Shown: positions 15,987-24,909, counted from the first letter of the stretch. The stretch: 43,014 bases of DNA from Hyphomicrobiaceae bacterium (GCA_025359185.1 JANYHF010000051.1:1-43014); one strand, 5' to 3'. Notes: generated by a model not told the origin, from the sequence alone. Numbers and translations are program-made.

Positions 15987-16595
15987 CTAGGCCGCCAGCC
16001 CTTCGGCCTTCAGCATCGCCTGCACGGCCGGGCGCGCGCCGACCTTGGCCTGGAACTTCGTCACATTGGTGTATTTGGCGAGGTCCACGCCTACATGGCC
16101 AGCCCAGCTCAGTACGGTGAATGCATAGGCATCGGCGGCAGTAAACGTCGTGCCGAGCAGATACTGGTGCGTTGCGAGGTGCTTATCGAGATAAGCGAGC
16201 TTGTTGCCGATGTTGGTCTTGATCAGCGTGCCGGCCGCTTCCGCCATGCCCTTGTTGAACAGGCTGCCCATCGGCTTGTGGAATTCCGACGCGATCCAGT
16301 TCAGCCACTCGATTTCCTTATAACGCTCCGTCGTGCCAGCCTTGGGCATGATCGTCGAACCGGCGGCGTGGTCGCCGATGTATTGCACAATGGCAGAGCC
16401 TTCGGTCAGCACCTGGCCGTTGTCGAGATGCAGGGCCGGAACCGCGCCCTTGGGGTTAATGGCGTAGTAATCCTGGCCCGTCTCGGTCTTGTGGTCGGCG
16501 AAATTCACCTTAACCGCATCGAATTTGGTGCCCGTCTCGAGCAGCACGATATGGGGGGACATCGAGCAAGCACCCGGCGCATAATAAAGTTTCAT
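15987..16595 (-). CDS. gst: Glutathione S-transferase, beta class
   Basis: A 202-residue GST. The N-terminal thioredoxin-like domain starts MKLYYAPGACSMSPHI, with the beta-class Cys10 that forms mixed disulphides with glutathione. NPKGAVPAL has the cis-Pro and LTEGSAIVQYIGD the glutathione-binding Ser. The C-terminal helical domain follows from about residue 85. GGGAG precedes the ATG by eight bases. It is divergent from a MarR-type gene with an inverted repeat between them, so repression by that protein with induction by electrophiles or phenolics is a reasonable inference. Confidence 0.93.
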   Translation of the reverse strand: MKLYYAPGACSMSPHIVLLETGTKFDAVKVNFADHKTETGQDYYAINPKGAVPALHLDNGQVLTEGSAIVQYIGDHAAGSTIMPKAGTTERYKEIEWLNWIASEFHKPMGSLFNKGMAEAAGTLIKTNIGNKLAYLDKHLATHQYLLGTTFTAADAYAFTVLSWAGHVGVDLAKYTNVTKFQAKVGARPAVQAMLKAEGLAA

Positions 16596-16617
16596 ATGAG
16601 GAACTCCCAGATTATAG

Positions 16618-16641
16618 GTCTAACGGTGCCAGGAGTTAGAC
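16618..16641. promoter_or_regulatory. Candidate MarR operator between gst and marR
   Basis: GTCTAAC (16618-16624) and GTTAGAC (16635-16641) form a perfect seven-base inverted repeat with a ten-base spacer. The half-sites are 17 bases apart, suitable for a winged-helix dimer. It lies between the divergent gst and marR starts, 23 bases upstream of the gst ATG. Confidence 0.5.
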
Positions 16642-16685
16642 GAAACTACATGCAACTGCAAGCAGCTTGAGATAACATCCGCGTC

Positions 16686-17138
16686 ATGACCGCAAAAGCC
16701 TCCGAAAGCACCGTGCAAGCCTGGACCAGCCTCGTGCGGGCGGAACAGACCGTGATGGCGCGGGTCGAGGACGACCTCAAACGCGCCGGTTTCCCGCCGC
16801 TCGAATGGTACGACGTGCTGCACGAGCTTGACCGCGAGCCCTCCGGCGTGCTGCCGCAGGCGCAGGTGCAAGGCAGCATCATGCTAGCGCAGTATAATCT
16901 CTGCCGCCTGATCGACCGCTTGCAGCGCGAGGATCTGGTGCACCGGCAACCTTCGCAGGAGGATGGGCGCAGCAATCTTCTGGTCATCACCGATAAGGGC
17001 CGCGATCTGCGCCGCCGCATGTGGCCGGTGTACTCGGCCGCTATCGAGGAACATCTCGGCGCGCATCTGTCCAGTGGCGAAGCCGACCGGCTGGCGGGGT
17101 TGTTGGGCAAGTTGCAAATGGTGAAAGAGAAGGTTTGA
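16686..17138 (+). CDS. MarR family transcriptional regulator
   Basis: A 150-residue regulator with the MarR layout: N-terminal dimerisation helix (AWTSLVRAEQTVMARVEDDL), the FPPLEWYDVLHEL helix, recognition region LAQYNLCRLIDRLQREDLVHRQPSQEDGRSNLLVITDKG (the DGR wing is typical) and a C-terminal dimerisation helix. Such proteins repress stress or degradation genes and release DNA on binding phenolic ligands or on oxidation. Its divergent neighbour gst is the likely target. The ribosome site is weak. A family A repeat follows the stop. Confidence 0.88.
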   Translation: MTAKASESTVQAWTSLVRAEQTVMARVEDDLKRAGFPPLEWYDVLHELDREPSGVLPQAQVQGSIMLAQYNLCRLIDRLQREDLVHRQPSQEDGRSNLLVITDKGRDLRRRMWPVYSAAIEEHLGAHLSSGEADRLAGLLGKLQMVKEKV

Positions 17139-17139
17139 C

Positions 17140-17231
17140 CAGGCAGCGGGCAGCGCGCAGCCGGCAACGGGAAGAAGGTCATTGAGTTCATGTGTGACTA
17201 GCCGTTTCATCTGCCTGCTGCCTGCTGCCCT
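17140..17231. repeat. Intergenic palindromic repeat, family A, copy 3
   Basis: The left part has GGCAGCGGGCAG and CCGGCAACGGG; the right part (17211-17230) is CTGCCTGCTGCCTGCTGCCC. GGCAGCGGGCAG pairs with CTGCCTGCTGCC with one mismatch. It lies between marR and fabI on the same strand. The centre differs from copies 1 and 2, as expected for a hairpin family with free loops. Confidence 0.65.
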
Positions 17232-17266
17232 TTTAACGTCAATGACGAGAACGAGGACTTGAAAGA

Positions 17267-18091
17267 ATGACCCCATCCGGCACAGTGATGAAGGGCAAGC
17301 GCGGCCTGATCATGGGCGTGGCCAACAACCGCTCAATCGCCTGGGGCATCACCAAGGCGTGTGCGGATCAAGGTGCCGAGATCGCGCTGACCTACCAGGG
17401 CGACGCCATCAAGAAGCGGGTGGGACCTTTGGCCGAAGAGGTCGGGTGCAAGCTGGTGCTGCCCTGTGATGTGTCGGACAACGCCAGCATGGATAGCGTG
17501 TTTGCGGCCATCAAGGAGCGTTGGGGCGGGTTGGATTTCCTCGTCCACGCCATCGCCTTTTCCGACAAGGCGGAACTGGACGGCCGCTATGTCGATACGA
17601 CGGAAAAGAACTTCGTCCAGACCATGCTGATCTCTTGTTATTCTTTTACCGCGCTCGCTCAGCGTGCAGAAAAACTCATGAGCCCGGGCGGCTCCATGCT
17701 GACACTGACCTATTACGGCGCCGAAAAGGTCATGCCGCACTACAACGTGATGGGTGTGGCAAAGGCGGCGCTGGAAGCGTCTGTGCGCTACCTCGCGGCG
17801 GACCTCGGCAAACAGGGGCTGCGCGTGAACGCGATTTCGGCCGGACCGATCAAGACCCTGGCGGCTTCTGGAATTGCGGACTTCCGCTATATCCTGAAGT
17901 GGAACGAATATAACTCAGCCCTGCGGCGGACGGTTTCCATTGAAGAAGTTGGCCAATCGGGGATGTATCTCCTCTCGCCCCTCTCTAGCGGCGTCACCGG
18001 CGAAGTGCACCACGTCGATGCCGGCTACCATGTCCAGGGCATGAAGAACGAAGAGGCCCCGGATATTTCGGTGGTGAAGGAGGGGGTGTGA
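17267..18091 (+). CDS. fabI: Enoyl-ACP reductase FabI
   Basis: A 274-residue NADH-dependent enoyl-[acyl-carrier-protein] reductase, the last step of each fatty-acid elongation round and the target of triclosan. It has the FabI nucleotide motif GKRGLIMGVANNRSIAWGI, the VHAIAFSDKAEL segment, and the catalytic Tyr and Lys in LTYYGAEKVMPHYNVMGVAKAALE (Y-x6-K spacing). The C-terminus (SSGVTGEVHHVDAGYHVQGM) is also diagnostic. A GAGGACTTGAAAG leader precedes the ATG. It appears as a single gene, followed by a strong hairpin. Confidence 0.96.
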   Translation: MTPSGTVMKGKRGLIMGVANNRSIAWGITKACADQGAEIALTYQGDAIKKRVGPLAEEVGCKLVLPCDVSDNASMDSVFAAIKERWGGLDFLVHAIAFSDKAELDGRYVDTTEKNFVQTMLISCYSFTALAQRAEKLMSPGGSMLTLTYYGAEKVMPHYNVMGVAKAALEASVRYLAADLGKQGLRVNAISAGPIKTLAASGIADFRYILKWNEYNSALRRTVSIEEVGQSGMYLLSPLSSGVTGEVHHVDAGYHVQGMKNEEAPDISVVKEGV

Positions 18092-18095
18092 TCCG

Positions 18096-18178
18096 TAGAG
18101 TGCAATGGGCGTTCTTACGCCGTATTGCATCAGAACGGCTCTCGACAAAGCGGTGCAATACGGCGTTAACATGCCTAT
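18096..18178. repeat. Palindromic element downstream of fabI, family E, possible terminator
   Basis: ACGCCGTATTGCA (18117-18129) pairs perfectly with TGCAATACGGCGT (18154-18166). A second nested hairpin is possible with TGCAATGGGCG (18101-18111) just upstream. It begins a few bases after the fabI stop and could stop transcription or protect the mRNA end; there is no U-tract. The sequence style is that of a dispersed intergenic repeat. Confidence 0.6.
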
Positions 18179-18197
18179 TGTACCCTAAAATTTGGAA

Positions 18198-18329
18198 ATG
18201 ATCTTTATACGCACCATAGCCAGCGAGGTCATCGAGTCGGCCAAGCGCGAACCCGTGACCGGTTCAAACGACGGCAAACCCTCTGCAGTCATTTTGTCGT
18301 TCGACGACTATCAGCGGATCACCGGCTAA
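18198..18329 (+). pseudogene. Phd/YefM-type antitoxin remnant
   Basis: A 43-residue frame reading MIFIRTIASEVIESAKREPV and on to GKPSAVILSFDDYQRITG. The second half is a clear prevent-host-death (Phd/YefM) antitoxin core. The normal N-terminal strand-helix of about 20 residues is reduced to a few, and the family's C-terminal toxin-wrapping segment is absent after the Tyr-Gln-Arg. No toxin gene follows; the next 80 bases are noncoding. I read it as a decayed antitoxin left after loss of its toxin. Confidence 0.5.
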
Positions 18330-18410
18330 GCTAACCATGAATGATGCTGCAGCATATCCGGGATGACGAGAATGACGGCTAAATACGTGCGCTCACCGCT
18401 CTACCTTTCT

Positions 18411-18453
18411 GTCCCTAATTTCTAATATCTAGTCCCGAATCCCTCTTTCTACT
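18411..18453. repeat. Family B half-copy reaching into the tex stop codon
   Basis: GTCCCTAATTTCTAATATCT and the following AGTCCCGAATCCCTCTTTCTACT match the inverse of the left arm of copy 1 (15871-15909) at about nine bases in ten. The stop codon of tex on the minus strand (18449-18451) lies inside the repeat, so the repeat supplies the end of the coding sequence. Confidence 0.65.
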
Positions 18454-20758
18454 TTCTTTCCTGCGCCTTGCGCAGGGCAGCGGCCATTGGACCCTCGGTT
18501 TCAGCAGATTTGGGCGGAGCGCTGGCCATCTTGGCGGGTGCGGGTGAGGGCTTACTCCCATCGCGCCAGTTGGGGTCAAAGGACGGCGCGCTCGATTCGC
18601 CCGACTTCATGCTTAGCGCGATGCGTTTCCTCCCCGCATCGAACTCCTTCACCCGCACCCGGACCACGTCGCCCGCCTTCACCACCTCGCGCGGGTCCTT
18701 GACGAACTTGTTGTCGGCAAGTTCCGAAATATGCACAAGCCCGTCCTGATGCACGCCGATATCGACGAACGCGCCAAAGGCCGTGACGTTGGTCACGACA
18801 CCTTCGAGATGCATCCCAATCTGCAAATCGGAGATCTTCTCAATTCCCTCCTTGAACGTCGCCGTTTTGAATTCTGGGCGCGGGTCGCGGCCGGGCTTTT
18901 CCAATTCCGCCAGAATGTCCACCACCGTCGGCACACCGAACTCGGCATCAGCAAAGCTCTCGGGGCGGATGGATTTCAGGAAGGCGTGGTCACCGATGAT
19001 GGATTTCAGCGTGCGGCCGGTGGTCTTGGCGATGCGCTCGACAACCGGATAGGCTTCGGGGTGCACGGAGGACCCGTCCAGCGGGTTGGCACCGTTCATG
19101 ACACGGAGGAACCCGGCCGCTTGCTGGAACGCCTTTGGCCCAAGCCGCGGAACTTTCTTCAACGCCGTGCGGGCCTTGAACGCGCCGTACTCGTCACGGA
19201 AGGCAACGATGTTGGCGGCCAGCGTTTTATTCAGCCCCGAGACACGCGCGAGCAACGGCACCGAGGCGGTATTCACATCCACGCCCACCGCGTTCACGCA
19301 GGTTTCGACGGTGGCGTCCAGCGAGCGGCCGAGCCCGGTCTGGTCGATATCGTGCTGGTACTGACCGACACCGATGGCCTTGGGGTCGATCTTCACCAAC
19401 TCGGCCAGCGGGTCCTGCAGGCGCCGCGCAATCGATACCGCGCCACGCAAGGTGACATCGAGATCCGGGAACTCCTTGGCCGCCAATTCGCTGGCCGAGT
19501 ACACGGACGCGCCCGCCTCCGACACCATGATCTTTGTCAGCTTCAATTCCGGCATCTTGGCCATCAGCTCGCCAGCGAGCTTGTCGGTCTCGCGCCCGGC
19601 CGTGCCATTGCCGATCGAGATCAACGACACGGCGTGCTTGCGGCAGAGCCCCGCCAGCACCGCCAGCGACCCGTTCCAATCATTGCGCGGTTCGTGCGGG
19701 TAGATCGTTTCGGTACCGAGCAACTTGCCGGTGGCATCGACGACCACCACCTTGACGCCGCTGCGAAAACCCGGATCGAGACCGATGGTGACGCGCGGCC
19801 CGGCGGGGGCGGCCAGCAGCAAGTCCTTGAGGTTGCTCGCGAACACGCGGGTGGCCTCGGCGTCGGCGCGTTCCTTCATGCGGGCAAGGAGATCGGACTC
19901 CAAAGAGCCCGCGAGTTTGGTCTTCCAGGTTTGACGTGCAGTTTCGGCGAGCCAGGCATCGGCGGGCCGTCCGCGCTCGGCAATGCCGTTGGCGGCCATG
20001 ATGGCGGTCTCGGCCGGGTGGGGCTGCCCGGCGGGCACCGGCAAATCGATGTCCAGCCGCAAAAAACCCTCGTTGCGGCCGCGCAACAGTGCCAGCACCC
20101 GGTGCGATGGCAGCTGTTTGGGCGTTTGCGTGAAATCGAAGTAGTCGGAGAATTTCTCGCCATCTGCTTGCTTGGATTTGACGACCTTGGATACGATGAC
20201 GCCGTTGGCCCAAAGCCGTTCTCGCAGGCCGCCGACCAGTTTGGGTTCTTCCGCAAATTGCTCAATGAGAATGTGCCGCGCGCCTTCCAGCGCCGCTTCG
20301 GCATTGACGACACCTTTTTCCGCATTGATAAACTTTGCCGCTTCACTCTCCGGCCTCAGCGACGCATTGCCCAGCAGCGCCTTGGCCAGCGCCTCCAGCC
20401 CCCCCTCGCGCGCGATCATTGCCTTGGTGCGGCGCTTGGGTTTGAACGGCGCATAAAGATCTTCCAACGCAACCTTCGTATCAGTGGCCAGTATCTCGGC
20501 CTTCAGCGCGGGCGTCATCTTGCCCTGCTCTTCGATGCTTTTGAGCACCGTCGCGCGCCGGTCTGCCAGCTCCTTCAGATACCCGAGCCGCTCCTCCAGC
20601 GTACGCAACTGCGTATCATCCAGCCCGCCCGTCTTCTCCTTGCGGTAGCGGGCGATGAATGGCACCGTCGCGCCCTCATCCAGCATCGCGATGGTCGCTG
20701 CCACCTGCGCGGACGCCACGCCCAGTTCCTTGGCGATCTGGATGGTAATGCCGGTCAT
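18449..20758 (-). CDS. tex: Tex transcription accessory protein
   Basis: A 769-residue Tex/YhgF protein, a conserved RNA-binding factor that interacts with the transcription machinery. Order of domains: N-terminal helical region (IPFIARYRKE-like VPFIARYRKEKTGGLDD), the RNase H-like YqgF domain (PRVTIGLDPGFRSGVKVVVVD), helix-hairpin-helix segments (CVNAVGVDVNTASVPLLARVSGL) and the S1 RNA-binding domain (QIGMHLEGVVTNVTAFGAFVDIGVHQDGLVHISELAD). The C-terminal tail is low-complexity Ser/Pro/Ala. GAGAGGG precedes the ATG. Length is normal for the family. Confidence 0.96.
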   Translation of the reverse strand: MTGITIQIAKELGVASAQVAATIAMLDEGATVPFIARYRKEKTGGLDDTQLRTLEERLGYLKELADRRATVLKSIEEQGKMTPALKAEILATDTKVALEDLYAPFKPKRRTKAMIAREGGLEALAKALLGNASLRPESEAAKFINAEKGVVNAEAALEGARHILIEQFAEEPKLVGGLRERLWANGVIVSKVVKSKQADGEKFSDYFDFTQTPKQLPSHRVLALLRGRNEGFLRLDIDLPVPAGQPHPAETAIMAANGIAERGRPADAWLAETARQTWKTKLAGSLESDLLARMKERADAEATRVFASNLKDLLLAAPAGPRVTIGLDPGFRSGVKVVVVDATGKLLGTETIYPHEPRNDWNGSLAVLAGLCRKHAVSLISIGNGTAGRETDKLAGELMAKMPELKLTKIMVSEAGASVYSASELAAKEFPDLDVTLRGAVSIARRLQDPLAELVKIDPKAIGVGQYQHDIDQTGLGRSLDATVETCVNAVGVDVNTASVPLLARVSGLNKTLAANIVAFRDEYGAFKARTALKKVPRLGPKAFQQAAGFLRVMNGANPLDGSSVHPEAYPVVERIAKTTGRTLKSIIGDHAFLKSIRPESFADAEFGVPTVVDILAELEKPGRDPRPEFKTATFKEGIEKISDLQIGMHLEGVVTNVTAFGAFVDIGVHQDGLVHISELADNKFVKDPREVVKAGDVVRVRVKEFDAGRKRIALSMKSGESSAPSFDPNWRDGSKPSPAPAKMASAPPKSAETEGPMAAALRKAQERK

Positions 20759-20829
20759 GGTGCCCTCTCAATGCCGTGTCCAAAAATGAAATCAGCCGTC
20801 TATTGTTGACCTATGTCGCCCTGGACGCA

Positions 20830-20957
20830 CAAGATCCCGGATCCGCACCGCACCGTAAAGTACGCTGCGTCGCATCCGGGACGACGGGTCTCACCCCACC
20901 GTCATTCCGTGCGCGGCGCAGCGCCCTTCAGCGGTGCGGCGCTGACACGGGATCTTG
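20830..20957. repeat. Intergenic element with 10-base terminal inverted repeats, family G
   Basis: CAAGATCCCG (20830-20839) and CGGGATCTTG (20948-20957) are perfect inverse copies bounding 128 bases. The inside has more palindromic words of the CCGGGACGACGGG and CCGTCATTCCG type. A fragment of similar character (ATATCCGGGATGACGAGAATGACGG) appears near 18355. The element fills the space between tex and the flavin oxidoreductase gene and stops eight bases short of the latter's stop codon. Confidence 0.6.
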
Positions 20958-20964
20958 CAAGCGG

Positions 20965-22020
20965 TCAAGCTCCATACTTCTTGTTGCGGCTGGCCACTTC
21001 GGCGCGGACTGCGGGGGCGACTTTGGTGGCGAAAAGTTCGATCGAGCGAAGGACCTTGTCGTGCGGCACCGGGCCGACGGTGAATTGCAGCAGCGAGCGC
21101 GTGTTGTTGAAGATCGAGTGCTGGAACAGGATTTTCTCGATGACCTGATCAGGCGACCCGACGAACAGATGGCCGTCTTTGCCACGGCCCGCTTCGAACT
21201 GCGCGCGGGTGCCCGGCGGCCAGCCGCGTTCGCGCCCGATCCGGTTCATGAGTTCCGAGTAGCCGGGATAGAAAATATCGGCGGCGGCCTCTGACGTTTC
21301 GGCAATGAAGCCGTGGCAGTTGATGGCGAGCGGCTGCTTGGCGGGATCGTGGCCGCCTTCCTTGGCGGCTTCTCTATAGAGAGTGGCGAGAGGGCCGAAG
21401 CGTTCAGGCTGCCCGCCGATGATCGCGATGGCCAGCGGCAGGCCGAGATATCCCGCCCGCGCCACCGATTGCGGCGTGCCGCCAACCGCGATCCAGACCG
21501 GCAGCGGATTTTGCAGCGCGCGCGGAAACACGCTCTGATTGTGCAGTGGCGCGCGGAGTTTTCCTTGCCATGTGACCTTCACGTCAGCGCGGATCGCCAG
21601 CAGCAGCTCCAGCTTTTCGGCAAACAGCTCATCGTACTGATCGAGCGGGTAGCCAAACAGTGGGAACGATTCGATGAACGAACCTCGCCCGGCCATGATT
21701 TCTGCCCGGCCGTTGGAGAGGAGATCGAGCGTCGCGAACTGCTGGTAGACGCGGACGGGGTCTTCGGACGAGAGGACCGTGACGGCGCTTGAAAGCCGGA
21801 TGCGTTTGGTGCGGGCAGCGCAGGCGGCCAGCACCACGGCCGGTGCCGATACCGCGAAGTCGGCGCGGTGATGCTCGCCGACGGCGTAGACGTCGAGCCC
21901 AAGCTGGTCGGCGAGCTCCACCTCTTCGAATATGCCGGCGAACCGTCCGCGTGCGCCCTCAGCCCAGCCGCCCGGCGGGTTGATGGGTGTCTCGACGAAG
22001 GTGACAAGGCCGAGTTCCAT
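20965..22020 (-). CDS. LLM class flavin-dependent oxidoreductase
   Basis: A 351-residue luciferase-like monooxygenase family protein from the ATG reading [18 protein letters not shown], with GGAG seven bases upstream; a longer in-frame N-terminus is not conserved. TIM-barrel landmarks: [74 protein letters not shown], and the later [15 protein letters not shown]. These enzymes use reduced FMN with oxygen, or F420 in other groups; the [13 protein letters not shown] pattern suggests the FMN type. The substrate is unknown and there is no reductase partner nearby. Confidence 0.88.
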   Translation of the reverse strand: MELGLVTFVETPINPPGGWAEGARGRFAGIFEEVELADQLGLDVYAVGEHHRADFAVSAPAVVLAACAARTKRIRLSSAVTVLSSEDPVRVYQQFATLDLLSNGRAEIMAGRGSFIESFPLFGYPLDQYDELFAEKLELLLAIRADVKVTWQGKLRAPLHNQSVFPRALQNPLPVWIAVGGTPQSVARAGYLGLPLAIAIIGGQPERFGPLATLYREAAKEGGHDPAKQPLAINCHGFIAETSEAAADIFYPGYSELMNRIGRERGWPPGTRAQFEAGRGKDGHLFVGSPDQVIEKILFQHSIFNNTRSLLQFTVGPVPHDKVLRSIELFATKVAPAVRAEVASRNKKYGA

Positions 22021-22091
22021 GACGCACTCCGGGTCTATGTGGTCTGACCCCCTTCCTACATCATATCTTGCTGCTCCGCCCAAACCGTTGC

Positions 22092-23399
22092 ATGACAAAC
22101 CGCATGACCCCAGGTGGACGGCTTTCAGCCGCAATAGAGATTTTAACGACGCTCCAGACCCAGCACCGGCCCGCGGCCGAGACGCTGGCCGACTGGGGCA
22201 AGGCGCATCGCTTTGCAGGTTCCGCCGACCGGGCCGCGATTGGCAATCTCGTCTATGACGCGCTGCGCCGCAAGCTGTCCACAGCCGCGCGCATGGGGGC
22301 CGACACGCCGCGTGCGCTTGCCATCGCTAGCGCGCCATCGGCCTGGGGCATGTCTGCCGAGGCGGTCGCCGCGCTGTGCAGCGGCTCCGATCATGGGCCG
22401 GACGTTCTGACGTCTATAGAGAGTGAGGGCCTCGCACGCGAACTTCCTTCCGATACGCCCGATCACATCCGCGCCGATGTCCCCGATTGGCTGTGGCCGT
22501 CGTTTCAGGTGGCGTTCGGCGCGGACGCCCTGGCTGAGGGCAAGGCGCTTGCCGCCCGCGCGCCCGTGGACCTGCGCGTCAACACCCATAAATCAAACCG
22601 GCCCAAAGTGTTGAAGTCGCTTGAAACGTTTGGCGCGGTGGCCTCGCCCTATTCACCACTTGGTGTACGGGTCGCCGCACCAAAAGGCAGCGGACGCTCG
22701 GCCAATGTCCAGGTCGAACCCGGCTTCATAAAGGGCTGGTACGAGGTCCAGGACGAGGGGTCTCAAATCGCGGCGTTGATTGCGGCGGATGCGGCGGGGC
22801 CGGCCTCGCAGGTGCTGGATTGTTGCGCGGGCAGCGGCGGCAAGACGCTGGCGATCTCGGCGGCGCTCGCCAATAAGGGCCAGATCTTTGCCCATGACAC
22901 TGACCGGATGCGGCTGGCGCCCATCCACGAGCGGCTGCAACGGGCGGGCGCGCGCAATGTGCAGGTGCTGCCAACGCGCGACAATCCGCTGGATGCGCTC
23001 ACCGGCAAGATGGATTGCGTGGTGGTGGATGCTCCGTGCACGGGCACCGGCGTCTGGCGGCGGCGGCCGGAGTCGAAGTGGCGGCTGACGCCCGAGGCGC
23101 TAGAGAAGCGGATCGAGGAACAGCGTGCTATCCTCACCCGCTGCGTGCCCCTCCTGAAGCCCAACGGACGCCTCGTCTACATCACTTGCTCACTGCTGCC
23201 CGACGAGAACGAGGACCAGGTTGATTGGCTGTGCGCGCAGCATCCGAGGCTCACGGTCAAGCCGCTTGCCGATTCGCTCGCCCGGGTTTTTCGTGATTCG
23301 GCCTCATTTGAGTCCGCCATCGGCCCCAAAGGCCTCACGCTCCGGCCTGCCCAAACGCACACGGATGGATTTTTCGTCACGGTCCTCTGCGCGGTTTAG
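22092..23399 (+). CDS. RsmB/NOP2-type RNA m5C methyltransferase
   Basis: About 435 residues. The C-terminal Rossmann domain has the SAM-binding loop [17 protein letters not shown], the catalytic motif [22 protein letters not shown] and motif [19 protein letters not shown]; both cysteines used by RsmB-type enzymes (TC and PC) are present. The N-terminal NusB-like helical region is shorter and less conserved than in E. coli RsmB. The likely role is cytosine-5 methylation of rRNA, probably 16S position 967, but alphaproteobacteria have more than one paralogue and the exact site is not assured. The ATG reading [12 protein letters not shown] was chosen; a second one lies four codons later. Confidence 0.88.
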   Translation: MTNRMTPGGRLSAAIEILTTLQTQHRPAAETLADWGKAHRFAGSADRAAIGNLVYDALRRKLSTAARMGADTPRALAIASAPSAWGMSAEAVAALCSGSDHGPDVLTSIESEGLARELPSDTPDHIRADVPDWLWPSFQVAFGADALAEGKALAARAPVDLRVNTHKSNRPKVLKSLETFGAVASPYSPLGVRVAAPKGSGRSANVQVEPGFIKGWYEVQDEGSQIAALIAADAAGPASQVLDCCAGSGGKTLAISAALANKGQIFAHDTDRMRLAPIHERLQRAGARNVQVLPTRDNPLDALTGKMDCVVVDAPCTGTGVWRRRPESKWRLTPEALEKRIEEQRAILTRCVPLLKPNGRLVYITCSLLPDENEDQVDWLCAQHPRLTVKPLADSLARVFRDSASFESAIGPKGLTLRPAQTHTDGFFVTVLCAV

Positions 23400-23484
23400 C
23401 CCTGAAAAACCGTGCCCACCTGTGGCCTGGCGGCGCGCATTGTCCACGACCCACAAAAATTGTTCTCCGCCATCAACTCTTCAC

Positions 23485-23513
23485 TTGAATTTCATAATTC
23501 CCCAAACAAATAT
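23485..23513 (+). promoter_or_regulatory. Candidate sigma-70-like promoter of the kamA operon
   Basis: TTGAAT (23485-23490), a 17-base spacer and AAATAT (23508-23513) fit the -35/-10 pattern and stand out as AT-rich in a GC-rich region. They lie about 80 bases before the kamA ATG. The remaining leader shows no recognised riboswitch. Support is only by pattern. Confidence 0.35.
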
Positions 23514-23592
23514 CAGTGCGTTCTGATCGCGGTGCAGAATCGGTGAATAGTCATCGAACGGCCCAACCGGAATACGGAGATACCTGCAGGAA

Positions 23593-24909
23593 ATGAAACT
23601 GCTAGCTGGCGAGATCGCCGAGCCTCCGAGTAGCCCCACGGCTACTCTCTCCCAGACGTCCAACCTCATCGACACACTGAAATCGCCGCGAGGCAACGTT
23701 GTTCCGCTGAAGGATGAGCGCGGGCGCAAGGAACGATTCCCGGTCAGCGACACGTCCCGTGATTTCCGCAAGCGCTTCTTCCCCGAAGCCTCGGCTGACG
23801 ATTGGAACGACTGGCGCTGGCAGTTGCGCAAGCGCATCCGCACCTCCGCCGACCTGGAGCGGGTATTCGTCCTCTCAGAGGACGAACGCACCGCCGTTGC
23901 CCAGCACAAAGGCTCGCTCCCTGTCGGCGTTACTCCGTACTATGCCAGCCTGATGAGCCGCGATAATGCGTTCGAAGCGCTGCGGCGGACCCATATTCCT
24001 GTCGGAACCGAGTATCTGCGCACCCCAGGCGAGGCCGATGACCCGCTTGGCGAGGATCACGATTCGGCCGTTCCTGGCCTTGTGCACCGGTATCCCGACC
24101 GCGTTCTGTTCCTGTCCACCGGCACCTGCTCGACCTATTGCCGCTACTGCACGCGCTCGCGCATGGTCGGCGAATCGGGTGGCGAGTATTCGTTCTCCAA
24201 GAGCCAGTGGGACAAGTCGTTCGAATACATCGAGGCGCACCCAGAAGTCCGCGACGTGCTCATATCGGGCGGCGATCCGCTGACCATCGGCGACGACAAG
24301 CTCGATTATCTCTTGGGCCGTCTGCGCGCGATCAAGCATGTGGAATTCGTGCGGCTCGGCACCAAGGTGCCGGTCGTGCTGCCGCAGCGCATTACCAAGG
24401 CACTGGTGAAGATGCTGAAGCGGCATCATCCCCTATGGATGAGCATTCACTTTACGCGGCCCGAAGAGCTCACGCCCGAAGTCACCGAGTCGACCGCGCG
24501 GCTGGCCGATGCGGGCATTCCGTTAGGCTCGCAGACGGTACTGCTGAAAGGCATCAACGACGAGGTGGCCATTCTCAAAAAACTCTACCACGGCCTCTTG
24601 ATGCGGCGTGTAAAGCCTTACTATCTCTATCAATGCGACCCGATCACCGGATCGTCGCATTTCCGGACAAGTGTTGCTAAGGGCCTGGAGATGATCGAGG
24701 GCTTACGTGGGCATACGACCGGATACGCCGTGCCACAGTTTGTGGTCGATGCGCCCGGTGGCGGTGGAAAAATTCCGCTGTTGCCGGATTATATGGCAGG
24801 CCGCGACGGTGACGATCTCTTGCTGCGGAACTTTGAAGGCAATACCTACCGCTATCCCGATCCGGACGGCAATCTTGGCAACGTCATGAAAACCAGTGGG
24901 GTGATCTGA
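23593..24909 (+). CDS. kamA: Lysine 2,3-aminomutase-like radical SAM enzyme
   Basis: A 438-residue PLP-dependent radical SAM enzyme that should interconvert L-lysine and L-beta-lysine. The [4Fe-4S] motif Cys179-x3-Cys183-x2-Cys186 is in TGTCSTYCRYCTR. PLP-binding Lys393 lies in DAPGGGGKIPLL. Asp349 (YQCDPITGSSHFRT) and Asp386 (VVDAPGG) have the same 37- and 7-residue spacing to that Lys as the lysine-binding Asp293, Asp330 and Lys337 of clostridial enzyme, which supports lysine rather than glutamate as substrate. The N-terminus carries about 65 extra residues before WNDWRWQLRKRI. AGGAA lies close to the ATG. The stop shares a base with the next gene's ATG (TGATG). The EpmB role is unlikely given the length and the operon. 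Confidence 0.92.
   Translation: MKLLAGEIAEPPSSPTATLSQTSNLIDTLKSPRGNVVPLKDERGRKERFPVSDTSRDFRKRFFPEASADDWNDWRWQLRKRIRTSADLERVFVLSEDERTAVAQHKGSLPVGVTPYYASLMSRDNAFEALRRTHIPVGTEYLRTPGEADDPLGEDHDSAVPGLVHRYPDRVLFLSTGTCSTYCRYCTRSRMVGESGGEYSFSKSQWDKSFEYIEAHPEVRDVLISGGDPLTIGDDKLDYLLGRLRAIKHVEFVRLGTKVPVVLPQRITKALVKMLKRHHPLWMSIHFTRPEELTPEVTESTARLADAGIPLGSQTVLLKGINDEVAILKKLYHGLLMRRVKPYYLYQCDPITGSSHFRTSVAKGLEMIEGLRGHTTGYAVPQFVVDAPGGGGKIPLLPDYMAGRDGDDLLLRNFEGNTYRYPDPDGNLGNVMKTSGVI

Noticed and set aside
18731-20809. 692-codon plus-strand open frame opposite tex.
   Set aside because: Same cause: a shadow of a strongly GC-biased gene. The translated sequence is Arg/His/Gln-rich with no domain.
23400-23592. 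Possible lysine riboswitch ahead of kamA.
   Set aside because: No recognisable lysine-riboswitch pattern or multi-helix arrangement could be made out in this leader; only a weak promoter-like pattern is seen.
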